DNA of 64,000 nucleotides from a virus, in IMG/VR virus record IMGVR_UViG_3300030333_007705, positions 1 to 64,000 of that record. One strand, written 5' to 3'. This document shows, in pieces, positions 15,903-22,596 of the stretch. Both the position numbers and the translations under genes were made by a program. How positions within the stretch are numbered: position 1 is the first letter of the stretch; each line of letters opens with the position of its first letter. The notes beneath the pieces are model-generated. The model was not told the origin of the DNA. It worked only from the letters and a program-made list of their open reading frames with translations, and made no database searches.

Positions 15903-16194
15903 TGATGGCTCTCTGGCGCTTCAGCCAGAGCAGAGCGCGGGACTCAGCAGAGCCGCCCTCGAAGACAGTCGCGCCGCAGAGCGGTCGCTCTTGAGCGTCA
16001 AAATGTCCGCAGATAAAACGGTCGTTGGACCGAGCGATGGCAACCTGTGTGCCGTCACCGAGCCATGCACGACGGAACATTGTGTGCGGCATGTTCCGCG
16101 CAGGGATTCGCACCTGACCGATACGGGGCTTGCCCTCGTTTCGCGCTGCTCGCTTGTGGTCGCCTCGGACTGAAATCTTCTGATTCTTACGCAT
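15895..16194 (-). CDS. Basic hypothetical protein
   Basis: 99 residues from the ATG at 16194 (GGAGACGAC upstream). An Arg/Lys-rich N-terminus is followed by TMFRRAWLGDGTQVAIARS and RFICGHFDAQERPLCG with two Cys. Possibly nucleic-acid binding from composition; no family recognised. Confidence 0.55.
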   Translation of the reverse strand: MRKNQKISVRGDHKRAARNEGKPRIGQVRIPARNMPHTMFRRAWLGDGTQVAIARSNDRFICGHFDAQERPLCGATVFEGGSAESRALLWLKRQRAING

Positions 16195-16222
16195 GTCGTC
16201 TCCTTGTCTCTTCGACACCTAT

Positions 16223-16250
16223 ACAGTAGGCACGGATTCTCGTGGGTAAA
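16223..16250 (-). promoter_or_regulatory. Island promoter, 16194 gene
   Basis: TTTACC, 16 bp, TACTGT, with CCGTGCC before the -10. Upstream (16251-16294) the block AGCAAAAAACT occurs twice, possible A-tract UP elements. Confidence 0.7.
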
Positions 16251-16292
16251 GGGGCGCGAGCAAAAAACTATGCACGCACGAGCAAAAAACTT

Positions 16293-16493
16293 TCAACCCT
16301 TTGGAATGATTAGGGTTATTGTACCCTCGCGAGAGCCATAAGCCTCGCGGGTCTTGTTCTTCTCGATGGTCGCCGCCACGTCCTCGATGGACCAGCAGCC
16401 AATGCGGGACTGGAATCGCTCCCACTCGCTTGGCTTGTGGAAGATGATTTCCACTTTAATCTCCGCAACTTGGGGGGTGTGACCAGTTCGCAT
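16293..16493 (-). CDS. Hypothetical small protein
   Basis: 66 residues: EIKVEIIFHKPSEWERF followed by IEDVAATIEKN and a beta-like end TITLIIPKG. Overlaps the upstream gene by 38 nt. Its last codons coincide with one copy of the AACCCT/AGGGTT motif. Confidence 0.55.
   Translation of the reverse strand: MRTGHTPQVAEIKVEIIFHKPSEWERFQSRIGCWSIEDVAATIEKNKTREAYGSREGTITLIIPKG
16295..16317. repeat. AACCCT/AGGGTT motif, best copy (4)
   Basis: AACCCT, 11 bp TTGGAATGATT, AGGGTT: a perfect 6-bp inverted repeat about 45 bp upstream of the -35 of the 16223 promoter. It overlaps the 3' end of the 16293 gene. Confidence 0.5.
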
Positions 16494-16680
16494 ACTGCCA
16501 GTCAGAGATGATGCGGGCCTTGCAAAGCTGGTCTGTCCAGTTGTTCCAAGCCTCGGAGCGGGCTGGGATGTCGGGCTCGCCGTCCTGCTCGTGGATATAC
16601 TTAATCAGGGGCATCATCTCTTCTTCAAAGACGCGCACGGCATCTGCGTGCAGCATCACTTTTGGAATGTCTCTCGCCAT
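16456..16680 (-). CDS. Hypothetical small protein
   Basis: 74 residues from the ATG at 16680, whose first bases overlap the upstream stop (TAATG). Helical: LHADAVRVFEEEMMPLIKYI, then Trp-rich EAWNNWTDQL and QYANWSHPP. Function unknown. Confidence 0.6.
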   Translation of the reverse strand: MARDIPKVMLHADAVRVFEEEMMPLIKYIHEQDGEPDIPARSEAWNNWTDQLCKARIISDWQYANWSHPPSCGD

Positions 16681-16820
16681 TATAGCTCCTCTACTGTGAC
16701 TCTTGCCGTCTCTAACAGGACGTGCCAAGAATCGACTGTGAACTCGATTATCTCCACTCCCCAGAGCGCACACACAGCGATGAGCGCGGCTGCGAGGAGG
16801 AGTCTCCCGATTGTAATCAC
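16680..16820 (-). CDS. 46-residue membrane peptide
   Basis: GTG at 16820, overlapping the upstream stop (TAGTG); TAA at 16680. Residues 4-25 are hydrophobic (IGRLLLAAALIAVCALWGVE). It exactly bridges two genes with start/stop overlaps, which supports it. Function unknown. Confidence 0.5.
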   Translation of the reverse strand: MITIGRLLLAAALIAVCALWGVEIIEFTVDSWHVLLETARVTVEEL

Positions 16821-17008
16821 TAGAACTTGACCTCGACTGAGCCCACGGTCGCGTAGCTATTGCACGCACCGACGAACTTGCTGATGTCGAAGCGCGGGTT
16901 CACGTTCTTCAGCTTGACTGCGAAGTTCATCGCGACCGTGTGACGGGTCTTGCTGTCTTCGATGGTCTTAACAACGTCTGCAATCATTTGGAAATCTTTG
17001 CGGGTCAT
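16820..17008 (-). CDS. Hypothetical small protein
   Basis: 62 residues from the ATG at 17008 (GGAG five bases upstream). Helical start MTRKDFQMIADVVKTIED; C-terminal FDISKFVGACNSYATVGSVE. I recall similar short phage ORFs with VAxKLKxxNPRFDxxKF patterns. No function known. Confidence 0.6.
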   Translation of the reverse strand: MTRKDFQMIADVVKTIEDSKTRHTVAMNFAVKLKNVNPRFDISKFVGACNSYATVGSVEVKF

Positions 17009-17034
17009 GTCCACTCCTTTGTTGGGACACTTGT

Positions 17035-17062
17035 AATGTAGGTACGCTCTCGCGCAGGTAAA
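17035..17062 (-). promoter_or_regulatory. Island promoter, 17008 gene
   Basis: TTTACC, 16 bp, TACATT, GCGTACC before the -10. Confidence 0.7.
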
Positions 17063-17090
17063 CAGGCACGAGTAAAAAACTTACAAGTGC

Positions 17091-17105
17091 CTGGAATCTC
17101 TAGTC
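17091..17105. repeat. GGAATCTCTAG motif, copy 5
   Basis: CTGGAATCTCTAGTC, a partial copy lacking the AACCCT arm, about 30 bp upstream of the promoter at 17035. Confidence 0.35.
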
Positions 17106-17198
17106 TTTATCTGAGATGTATTTCATTGTCACGAAGGCAGCTAGCCCCATGAGGGCATACAGGCCCAAGGCTTTGATAATCATCATGGTCCAGTCCAT
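17100..17198 (-). CDS. 32-residue membrane peptide
   Basis: ATG at 17198 overlaps the upstream stop (TGATG). One hydrophobic helix (IIKALGLYALMGLAAFV) with a Lys/Asp tail. Cotranslated with the VWA protein. Confidence 0.5.
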   Translation of the reverse strand: MDWTMMIIKALGLYALMGLAAFVTMKYISDKD

Positions 17199-18478
17199 CA
17201 CTCGTCGATTCCGATGATGCGCTCTGAGGTTGCGAAGTATGGTCGCTTGGCGTGGTACGTCGTGGTCATCCACATGCGCTGGCACTTACTGGCCTTGGGC
17301 TTGGGGGCCTCCATGTCCGTCAGGACGATATGACCATCGAAGTTGCGCTGGTTGACGTACTCAGTGGGCGGGTTGAAGTTCGTTCCACCGTACATGTATC
17401 GCTTCTGTGGGTGGCTCTGGCCCTTCTTCCAGACGAACACCTTGTCCTCTGCGACCTGTGTGTCGAAGGGGATGACAGTGAACGTGGCAAGGCCCGCCAA
17501 CTTGTTGAGTTCAGCGTAGAAGGCAGCGAGCATGGAGTCGGACACCGAGCCAGACTGGTCGATGCTGACCGCGATGTTAGCAGTGCGGTTGACCTTGCGA
17601 CCGGGGTGGACGTAGGCGTAGCGACGGTTCAGACGCTTGGGCGTGCTGCGCTTGTTGGCACGCTGCGAGGTCTTGACGAAGTAGCGAAGCACCTTGCGCC
17701 AGTCAACCTTCGAGGTCAGGCGCTCCAGAATCTCACGCTTGCAGGAGGCACCAACGGAGCCCCAGCCCTTGCTAGTGGCCTCGCCTGCTGCATCCTTCAT
17801 AGCTTCCTTCAGTCGCTCCTTGGCAATATCCATCGCTTCCTGCGAGGCTGCGTTGGCCTCGCCCTGTCCCCACTCGTCATGCGAGTCGAACTGGCCTGCG
17901 GCGTCAGGGTCGAATGGTTGGTTGCTGGGAGAGCCAGAGCCGCCGCCCTGACCGTCGCCGTCCTCGTCACCGGGCTCACCTTGCCCACCTTCCTGCTGCT
18001 CCTCGACCTTCTGGATGAGCTTGTCGTAGTACCACTCAGCGGTCTTGTCACCGGGCATGTCCTCGAACATGGGACCACCAGGGATGCAGCACTTCTCAGG
18101 CAGGTTGTCTGCGCCGATATGATAGTTGATGGAGAGGTCCGCTGCGATGTTCCACAGCTTGAACTTCTGCGCCTCCTCTGGAGAGGGCTTGCCGCTGGTC
18201 ATAACGCCAGCGAGTTCGTCAGGCAGGCGGCCAGTGACGTGCTCGAAGACGAGGTGGTAGAACTCGTGGACCAGAACGCCAGTGCGCTGCTTGTCAGTGA
18301 GCGGCTCGAAGAAGTCTGGATTGTAGACCATCTCGAAGTAACCATCCTCGTTGACTCGCACACCAGCGGTCGGGATGGACTTGTTCATCTTCTTCTCGAT
18401 GCGGCGCGACAGCGCGGCGAAGAAGGGCTCCGACTGAAGCAGTCGGTAAACATGGTCATTGAGGTTGAAGTCGGACAT
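17198..18478 (-). CDS. VWA-like metallopeptidase (MoxR partner)
   Basis: 426 residues from the ATG at 18478 (GGAGG five bases upstream). The N-terminal domain (about 1-120) has HEFYHLVFEH near 80, an HExxH zinc-site motif as in putative metallopeptidases fused to VWA. A Gly/Glu/Asp-rich linker spans about 160-205. The C-terminal VWA domain starts AVSIDQSGSVSDSML near 308 (MIDAS DxSxS) with GGTNFNPP and VLTDME later. Such proteins pair with MoxR AAA+ ATPases, and a MoxR gene lies just upstream (18777-19847). They may remodel a protein complex during infection. Confidence 0.85.
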   Translation of the reverse strand: MSDFNLNDHVYRLLQSEPFFAALSRRIEKKMNKSIPTAGVRVNEDGYFEMVYNPDFFEPLTDKQRTGVLVHEFYHLVFEHVTGRLPDELAGVMTSGKPSPEEAQKFKLWNIAADLSINYHIGADNLPEKCCIPGGPMFEDMPGDKTAEWYYDKLIQKVEEQQEGGQGEPGDEDGDGQGGGSGSPSNQPFDPDAAGQFDSHDEWGQGEANAASQEAMDIAKERLKEAMKDAAGEATSKGWGSVGASCKREILERLTSKVDWRKVLRYFVKTSQRANKRSTPKRLNRRYAYVHPGRKVNRTANIAVSIDQSGSVSDSMLAAFYAELNKLAGLATFTVIPFDTQVAEDKVFVWKKGQSHPQKRYMYGGTNFNPPTEYVNQRNFDGHIVLTDMEAPKPKASKCQRMWMTTTYHAKRPYFATSERIIGIDE

Positions 18479-18513
18479 TATGTCCTCCATCGGTCGTCAT
18501 CGGTTACAGAGAT

Positions 18514-18541
18514 AACGTAGGCACCACACCTACAGAGTAAA
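18514..18541 (-). promoter_or_regulatory. Island promoter, VWA gene
   Basis: TTTACT, 16 bp, TACGTT, GGTGCC before the -10. The -35 directly follows the T-run of the structured element upstream. Confidence 0.7.
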
Positions 18542-18542
18542 T

Positions 18543-18675
18543 AAAAAAAGCAGCGAAGGGTCGATTTCTAGCAGAGCGACCGTGCTATCCTGTTTTGGTT
18601 TTTTCTTACATTCCGCACACTTACAGGCAAAAAGTGCGGGTCCATACTCTTGGCTCCATCGTCGCTGCTGGGAGC
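18543..18675 (-). ncRNA. Candidate structured RNA ending in a terminator
   Basis: In the minus-strand transcript an 8-bp closing stem pairs AGCAGCGA (18662-18669) with TCGCTGCT (18549-18556), directly followed by seven T. Inside are hairpins CCGCAC/GTGCGG (18613-18618, 18634-18639) and GGTCG/CGACC (18559-18563, 18577-18581). No start-bearing reading frame explains the region. It is either a small RNA or an elaborate terminator of the MoxR transcript. Confidence 0.5.
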
Positions 18676-18724
18676 TTTTATAATAAAATCAATAAGTTAG
18701 TTGTTAGTTCATTTGAAACCTCCG

Positions 18725-18741
18725 TGATTCCAAAGGGTTGA
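18725..18741. repeat. AACCCT-type motif, copy 6, inverted
   Basis: The minus strand reads CAACCCTTTGGAATCAC, the opposite orientation to the copy at 16295. It is followed by GGAGG and the minimal frame ATG AAC TAA. Confidence 0.4.
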
Positions 18742-18762
18742 GGCATCTGCTGGCCATGCCTC
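18740..18762 (-). terminator. Hairpin after the MoxR gene
   Basis: GAGGCAT, 9-nt loop, ATGCCTC, a perfect 7-bp stem 15 bp after the stop. No T-run follows, so it may be an attenuator or an mRNA 3'-end stabiliser. Confidence 0.4.
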
Positions 18763-18776
18763 CCTGCGCCTGAGTC

Positions 18777-19847
18777 TTAGGACTCGGTGGACTTCCCGGT
18801 CAGGATAGCCACCAGCTTGCCAGACACCGTTTCACCGTTGTCGGCCTGCGTCTTGTGGAACGAGGTGACGTTCTCCGTGTCACCCTTGCCGAGAGCCTGC
18901 CACAGCTTCATCACAGCCTCAGAGGGCAGGGAGACGAAGTAGTTGGCAAGGTTCTTGCACTGCTCCTCGGTCATCTTCTTGTGGAAGACCTCGGTGGACT
19001 CCATCTTCTCAATGAGAGCGCAGTGCTCGTTGATATTGAAGTCGGAGGTCTTATCGACCTTGCCGTCGTCGAGGATCATCTCGACCGTGACCTGCCGCTC
19101 GTAGTTCTTCACGAAGTCGTTGAAGGACACCGCAGCCTCGAAACCGACGAAGCCAGTGGCGAGGTGGAAGATGGCGGGGTTGTGGTCCTCGACACCGAGC
19201 ATCCCAGCGGACGCGAGGCAGTCGTTGAGCCGCTTCCAAGAGCGACGCGAGGGGTAAACCTTGTTGGGCTCATAGTCCTCGTTGTGCTCCAAGTGAGAGC
19301 GGTTCTGGTTCACGAAGTCCCAGACCTCATCAGCCACGTTGCCCTTGGCCCAGGTGAGCCAGTCCTCGGTCGTGGGCTCCACGTCGAAGACGGTCCAGCG
19401 GTCAAGCTCGGCAGGGTCCATCTCGCCCACCTGATACTGCGAGCCATGCTCGCCACCGTTGACGGCAGCGATGATGACAGTATCGGGGTGAAGGTAGTTA
19501 CCGAAAATCTTGCGAGAGTCGGTAAGCTCGAAGATGCCCTGGCGCACCTCTGGAATGGCGCGGTCAACCTCATCGAGGAAGAGGAGGACTGCACGCGAGC
19601 AGGCGTCAGCCAGCCAGTCGGGCGGGCAGAAGGACGTAACGTCGCCATCCGTGCGAGGAAGGCCAACGAGGTCGCCCTCAGTCATCTGTGATGCACGTCG
19701 TTCGACGACGGGCAGGCCCATGTCGCCAGCCACCTGATAGACAAGCTCAGACTTGCCTACGCCGTGACGACCACGGAGCATGAGCGGCTTCTTGACCGCG
19801 AGGACGTGAGGGGCAACAGAAGTAAACGTCTTGAAATCGATAGCCAT
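18777..19847 (-). CDS. MoxR-family AAA+ ATPase
   Basis: 356 residues. Walker A is GRHGVGKSEL near residue 28; Walker B is LLFLDEVDRAIPE near 90; IFGNYLHPDTVIIAAVNGGE near 113-132 contains the sensor 1 Asn. This is the short MoxR type. The C-terminal 150 residues form the lid. It probably works with the VWA/metallopeptidase encoded downstream, as in RavA-ViaA and MoxR-VWA systems, using ATP to remodel a target. Its own promoter lies 60 bp upstream. Confidence 0.9.
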   Translation of the reverse strand: MAIDFKTFTSVAPHVLAVKKPLMLRGRHGVGKSELVYQVAGDMGLPVVERRASQMTEGDLVGLPRTDGDVTSFCPPDWLADACSRAVLLFLDEVDRAIPEVRQGIFELTDSRKIFGNYLHPDTVIIAAVNGGEHGSQYQVGEMDPAELDRWTVFDVEPTTEDWLTWAKGNVADEVWDFVNQNRSHLEHNEDYEPNKVYPSRRSWKRLNDCLASAGMLGVEDHNPAIFHLATGFVGFEAAVSFNDFVKNYERQVTVEMILDDGKVDKTSDFNINEHCALIEKMESTEVFHKKMTEEQCKNLANYFVSLPSEAVMKLWQALGKGDTENVTSFHKTQADNGETVSGKLVAILTGKSTES

Positions 19848-19906
19848 GATAACTCCGTGTCAGGCTAAGAGGGAACATATTTGGTGTCGGGCCTTCCGAC
19901 ATAACT

Positions 19907-19934
19907 AACGTAGGAACCAGATTGTGCTGGTAAA
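19907..19934 (-). promoter_or_regulatory. Island promoter, MoxR gene
   Basis: TTTACC, 16 bp, TACGTT, GGTTCC before the -10. Confidence 0.7.
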
Positions 19935-19943
19935 CACTTTTTT

Positions 19944-20594
19944 TTACTTTCGCGACTTTTTGAGCCAACGCTCTTGAATCACTAGGGTTTCTCCTGCGCC
20001 GATAGGCAGGACAGTGTAGGACCGCGAACCCTTGGTTGCGTGCAGGACATTCTGCTCGACATCGACGATGAGCACATCCTGGCCGCGAAGGCTCGGACGT
20101 AGCGGGCTCTGCATCGAGTCTCGAATCGTGACCATCGTACCCACCGCATAGAGAGGGCTCGCCGCTGCATTCGCCATCGCTCGTTGGACGTACTTGTTCT
20201 CAACCATCTTGCGATACAGCTTTTCGGACGGTATGTAGTTGGAATCATTGATGATTCTGTCCGCCGCATCGCTGAAGTAAGGCGGGTTTGCCTTGTAGTA
20301 GTTCGCAGCGAACACCGCCTTGGTGCGCTTCTCAGGAGTCCACGACTCATTCCACGACTTGCGTGCGGCCTGGAAGGCCGGGTCGGAGTTCCTCTCGATG
20401 CGCTGATAGACCTCATGCTGCTTCGCAGTGAGTCGGCCCCACTTCTTGGCAGATTCGAGCAAGGAAGACAGGAAGTTGCGCTCCCAATCCGTCAGCGTCG
20501 AGATTCCTTTCGCAGCCGTCTTCTCAATGCGAGCGACAAGCTCAGGGTTGTTCTGTCGAGGCTGTCGATTGTAGCGTCGTCCGTAGTATCCCAT
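19944..20594 (-). CDS. Hypothetical protein
   Basis: 216 residues from the ATG at 20594 (GGAGACGACG upstream). A basic Arg/Tyr-rich start (YYGRRYNRQPRQNN) leads into a helical middle with SLLESAKKWGRLTAKQHEVY, a pattern seen in proteins that track exposed residues of nucleases or primases (weak). The C-terminal third (about 150-205) has beta features: VGTMVTIRDSMQSP, VLIVDVEQNVLHA. No family assigned. Confidence 0.6.
   Translation of the reverse strand: MGYYGRRYNRQPRQNNPELVARIEKTAAKGISTLTDWERNFLSSLLESAKKWGRLTAKQHEVYQRIERNSDPAFQAARKSWNESWTPEKRTKAVFAANYYKANPPYFSDAADRIINDSNYIPSEKLYRKMVENKYVQRAMANAAASPLYAVGTMVTIRDSMQSPLRPSLRGQDVLIVDVEQNVLHATKGSRSYTVLPIGAGETLVIQERWLKKSRK
19973..19990. repeat. AATCACTAGGGTT motif, copy 7
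   Basis: CTTGAATCACTAGGGTT, about 40 bp upstream of the MoxR promoter -35; overlaps the 3' end of the 19944 gene. Confidence 0.45.
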
Positions 20595-20624
20595 CGTCGT
20601 CTCCATTGTCCGGGGTACGTGTAA

Positions 20625-20652
20625 AACATAGGCACGGGTTTCGCTGAGTAAA
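20625..20652 (-). promoter_or_regulatory. Island promoter, 20594 gene
   Basis: TTTACT, 16 bp, TATGTT, CCGTGCC before the -10. Sits just after the T-run of the small RNA. Confidence 0.75.
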
Positions 20653-20653
20653 G

Positions 20654-20782
20654 AAAAAAAGATAACATGGCGTCCAGTCACCACACTGGATCGATGGTTC
20701 AGCTAGCATCGTTTTCCGCCACCCGTATACGCGGGCTTGAACTAAGGGGTCGGTTCAGTATCCGCCACCATGTCATCTTGGT
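20654..20782 (-). ncRNA. Candidate small structured RNA with own promoter
   Basis: A promoter at 20789-20816 would start an RNA near 20782. A 12-bp closing stem (two G-U pairs) joins 20766-20777 with 20661-20672 and is followed at once by seven T, a Rho-independent end. Inside are four hairpins: TGAAC/GTTCA, CCCG/CGGG, CGATG/CATCG and CCAGT/ACTGG. No credible frame lies in it. The closed multi-branch shape, promoter and terminator together support a discrete RNA of about 125 nt. Confidence 0.6.
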
Positions 20783-20788
20783 ATCTTT

Positions 20789-20816
20789 AATATAGTTACG
20801 AGAAAAAAGTAGTAAA
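20789..20816 (-). promoter_or_regulatory. Island promoter for the small RNA
   Basis: TTTACT, 16 bp, TATATT. The next gene downstream has its own promoter 140 bp on, so this one appears dedicated to the RNA. Confidence 0.65.
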
Positions 20817-20824
20817 CACCTTGA

Positions 20825-21034
20825 TCAAAGTTTTTCTAAGTCCTCGACAAACATCGAGTCCCAATCCCATCGATCGTTCCACTGGACCCATACCGACCAC
20901 AGTGCCCCGTCGCGTTGGAAACAGGCGGTCGATGCCTCTTCGACCACGATGCCAAGAGCATCAGGGGGAATCTCTCCGTTGTTCCTGTGGACCTCTGGGT
21001 CATCCAGAAGTCTAACCAAATCACCTACTTGCAT
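20825..21034 (-). CDS. VGD-family protein, array member 11
   Basis: 69 residues, ATG start, MQVGDLVRLLDDP. Then ALGIVVEEAS and SVWVQWNDRWDWDSM. Last gene of the array: it ends DLEKL without the SxSR tail, as expected when no gene follows. 14-nt overlap with member 10. Confidence 0.75.
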   Translation of the reverse strand: MQVGDLVRLLDDPEVHRNNGEIPPDALGIVVEEASTACFQRDGALWSVWVQWNDRWDWDSMFVEDLEKL

Positions 21035-21227
21035 TGACCACCTTCAGAATGTTTGCCGCGTAAAAACCAGCGGGAGTGTATGTATCAACCCACTCGATGT
21101 AGGCTGTGGGTTGTCCGTGTGACGTGGAGCCTGTTTTAAGCACTACGCCAAGATACTTAGAGCCACGACCCAAAGTCTCGGTGGCTGAATAGTGCGACTC
21201 AAATGTAACCAAATCACCGACTTGCAC
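21021..21227 (-). CDS. VGD-family protein, array member 10
   Basis: 68 residues, GTG start, MQVGDLVTFESHYS. Core YLGVVLKTGS and AYIEWVDTYTP; ends KVVNASR. Overlaps its neighbours on both sides by 14 nt. Confidence 0.75.
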   Translation of the reverse strand: MQVGDLVTFESHYSATETLGRGSKYLGVVLKTGSTSHGQPTAYIEWVDTYTPAGFYAANILKVVNASR

Positions 21228-21396
21228 TGATTATCTCCAACATGCTGTTCACTTCTAGTGTTGGGCCTGGTTCCAGCCGGTCGTCATCAGTTTCGTATGT
21301 CCACTGCACCATGCAGTGTGCGCCTAGACTCTGCACCACTAGACCACAACCCAGCCTGGGAATCTCTTTATGTTTCACTAAGTTACCGACTTTCAC
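21214..21396 (-). CDS. VGD-family protein, array member 9
   Basis: 60 residues, GTG start, MKVGNLVKHKEIP. Core GCGLVVQSLGAHCMVQWTYE; ends LEIISASR. 14-nt overlap on both sides. Confidence 0.75.
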   Translation of the reverse strand: MKVGNLVKHKEIPRLGCGLVVQSLGAHCMVQWTYETDDDRLEPGPTLEVNSMLEIISASR

Positions 21397-21553
21397 TGAT
21401 GACCCTCAACTGGCTCTGATACATATCGGCCTCGCCGTTTGGCCACTGGACTGTGGCGCGCTTGTCCAGGCTAGTAGTTCTCAAAATCTTGGCTACGATG
21501 CCCACGCCGTCTGTCTCCCAGCCTTTTTGCACAACCAAGTCACCGACTTGCAC
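21383..21553 (-). CDS. VGD-family protein, array member 8
   Basis: 56 residues from the GTG at 21553, MQVGDLVVQKGWE; eight upstream codons are open but lie before the Shine-Dalgarno. Core GVGIVAKILR and RATVQWPNG; ends RVISESR. Confidence 0.75.
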   Translation of the reverse strand: MQVGDLVVQKGWETDGVGIVAKILRTTSLDKRATVQWPNGEADMYQSQLRVISESR

Positions 21554-21695
21554 TGACGACCTCGCACTGAGATGCAACGAACCAGACCGTGTGTCCGGTG
21601 CTGGTGAGTACCCTCAAGGTGCCGCCAGCGTTTGGCCGAGATAGCACCGTGGCCATCTGTCCATTAAAATATCTAATAATATCACCGACTTTCAA
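21540..21695 (-). CDS. VGD-family protein, array member 7, TTG start
   Basis: 51 residues, the shortest member, starting at TTG (21695) with MKVGDIIRYFNGQM. Core TVLSRPNAGGTLRVLTSTG; ends EVVSASR. It overlaps member 8 by 14 nt but member 6 by only 4 nt. The TTG start may lower its expression. Confidence 0.65.
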   Translation of the reverse strand: MKVGDIIRYFNGQMATVLSRPNAGGTLRVLTSTGHTVWFVASQCEVVSASR

Positions 21696-21886
21696 CTTAC
21701 CAACTCCAAATCGCCTTCAAGGTAGCGACCAGTCAGGCGACGGGCGTGGTGAGAGATGACACTGACGTGCCAAACCTTAGTGCCCTGAGCGGCTGAAAGC
21801 CACTGCCAAGACATGAGCATCGCAAGTGTGTTTTGTGGCAAGCCGATTGAGGCTCGCTTGATTCTCACTAGATTACCGGGCTGCAC
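21692..21886 (-). CDS. VGD-family protein, array member 6
   Basis: 64 residues, GTG start, MQPGNLVRIKRAS (P in place of V). Trp-containing core MSWQWLSAAQGTKVWHVSV; ends LELVS, shortened because the next joint is 4 nt. Confidence 0.7.
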   Translation of the reverse strand: MQPGNLVRIKRASIGLPQNTLAMLMSWQWLSAAQGTKVWHVSVISHHARRLTGRYLEGDLELVS

Positions 21887-22052
21887 TAACTACCTCTGCA
21901 CATCGCTTGAGTTCTCTCATGCTCATCCAAGTTGGGTTCTTGAAGTGAACGTCCTGTGTAACTAATATACGAACGTGATTGTAGTCAGTAAACTCTAAAA
22001 TCAAACCAGTGTAGTTTGTTTCAGGAAACCTAATCAAATCACCTACTTGCAC
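21873..22052 (-). CDS. VGD-family protein, array member 5
   Basis: 59 residues, GTG at 22052, MQVGDLIRFPETN, then TGLILEFTDYNHVRILV and the tail AEVVSAAR. It fills the gap between members 4 and 6 with 14-nt overlaps on both sides. An internal promoter-like sequence (21964-21992) lies within it. Confidence 0.7.
   Translation of the reverse strand: MQVGDLIRFPETNYTGLILEFTDYNHVRILVTQDVHFKNPTWMSMRELKRCAEVVSAAR
21964..21992 (-). promoter_or_regulatory. Possible internal promoter in the array
   Basis: TTTACT, 17 bp, TATATT inside array member 5, coding for part of LEFTDYN on the same strand. It would allow separate expression of members 6-11. Confidence 0.35.
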
Positions 22053-22224
22053 TGATTAACTCCAAAAACGGCATCGCGCAACTTCTAGGCTCACGGTCAG
22101 GCATCATGGACCACTTGACGAGACATCGCCTAGCCTGGGGCGTCACCTCGACAATGAGCCCAACACCATACAACTCCGGTGGGGCCACGGCTGGCCTGAT
22201 AGTCACCAAGTCACCGACTTTCAC
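22039..22224 (-). CDS. VGD-family protein, array member 4
   Basis: 61 residues from the GTG at 22224, MKVGDLVTIRPAV. Core YGVGLIVEVTPQARRCLVKW is the clearest SH3/KOW-like strand pair; ends LELISASR. Confidence 0.75.
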   Translation of the reverse strand: MKVGDLVTIRPAVAPPELYGVGLIVEVTPQARRCLVKWSMMPDREPRSCAMPFLELISASR

Positions 22225-22433
22225 TGGCAACCTCCACGCCCCAAGGGGCTGCACAGCGCAGTCTCACTGATGACTGTCACGTTTTTAGGGTCTGCATGAA
22301 TATCATGAGGGTGGTCGAATGGTCTGATTCGCCAGACTGGATAGCGCTTCGAGCCGTCGTCGATGCCGACGATGAGGCCAAACTTTTCACCATACTGCTT
22401 TGTCTTTACTTTGACTAAGTTACCGACTTTCAC
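22221..22433 (-). CDS. VGD-family protein, array member 3
   Basis: 70 residues from the GTG at 22433, MKVGNLVKVKTKQ. Core FGLIVGIDDGSKRYPVW. It has an atypical long tail after VISE (TALCSPLGRGGCQ) and only a 4-nt overlap with member 4, as if the joint had been lost by a small insertion. Confidence 0.7.
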   Translation of the reverse strand: MKVGNLVKVKTKQYGEKFGLIVGIDDGSKRYPVWRIRPFDHPHDIHADPKNVTVISETALCSPLGRGGCQ

Positions 22434-22596
22434 TGATAACCTCCAGTTGGTTCGCGAACCTCGCGGCACGAAAGCCGTTGTCAGGATTAACAGTGACAAC
22501 CATCGTTTCGAGACTGTGTTGCACATCCACTACCAAAACAACCGGGTTGGACTCCAGTGTTTTAGATTTATATCTAACCAAGTCACCGGGCTGCAT
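22420..22596 (-). CDS. VGD-family protein, array member 2
   Basis: 58 residues, ATG at 22596, MQPGDLVRYKSKT. Core NPVVLVVDVQHSLETMVVTV; ends LEVISESR. 14-nt overlaps on both sides. Confidence 0.75.
   Translation of the reverse strand: MQPGDLVRYKSKTLESNPVVLVVDVQHSLETMVVTVNPDNGFRAARFANQLEVISESR

Noticed and set aside
17252-18520. Long plus-strand frame opposite the VWA gene
   Set aside because: Leu/Val-rich shadow with no motif; the minus strand codes the VWA/HExxH protein.
18545-18690. Minus-strand frame coding a CKCAECKKK zinc-like motif
   Set aside because: No ATG, GTG or TTG in frame and it coincides with the stems of the structured RNA element.
18855-19691. Plus-strand frame opposite MoxR
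   Set aside because: Shadow of the AAA+ gene with repetitive Glu/Leu/Val composition.
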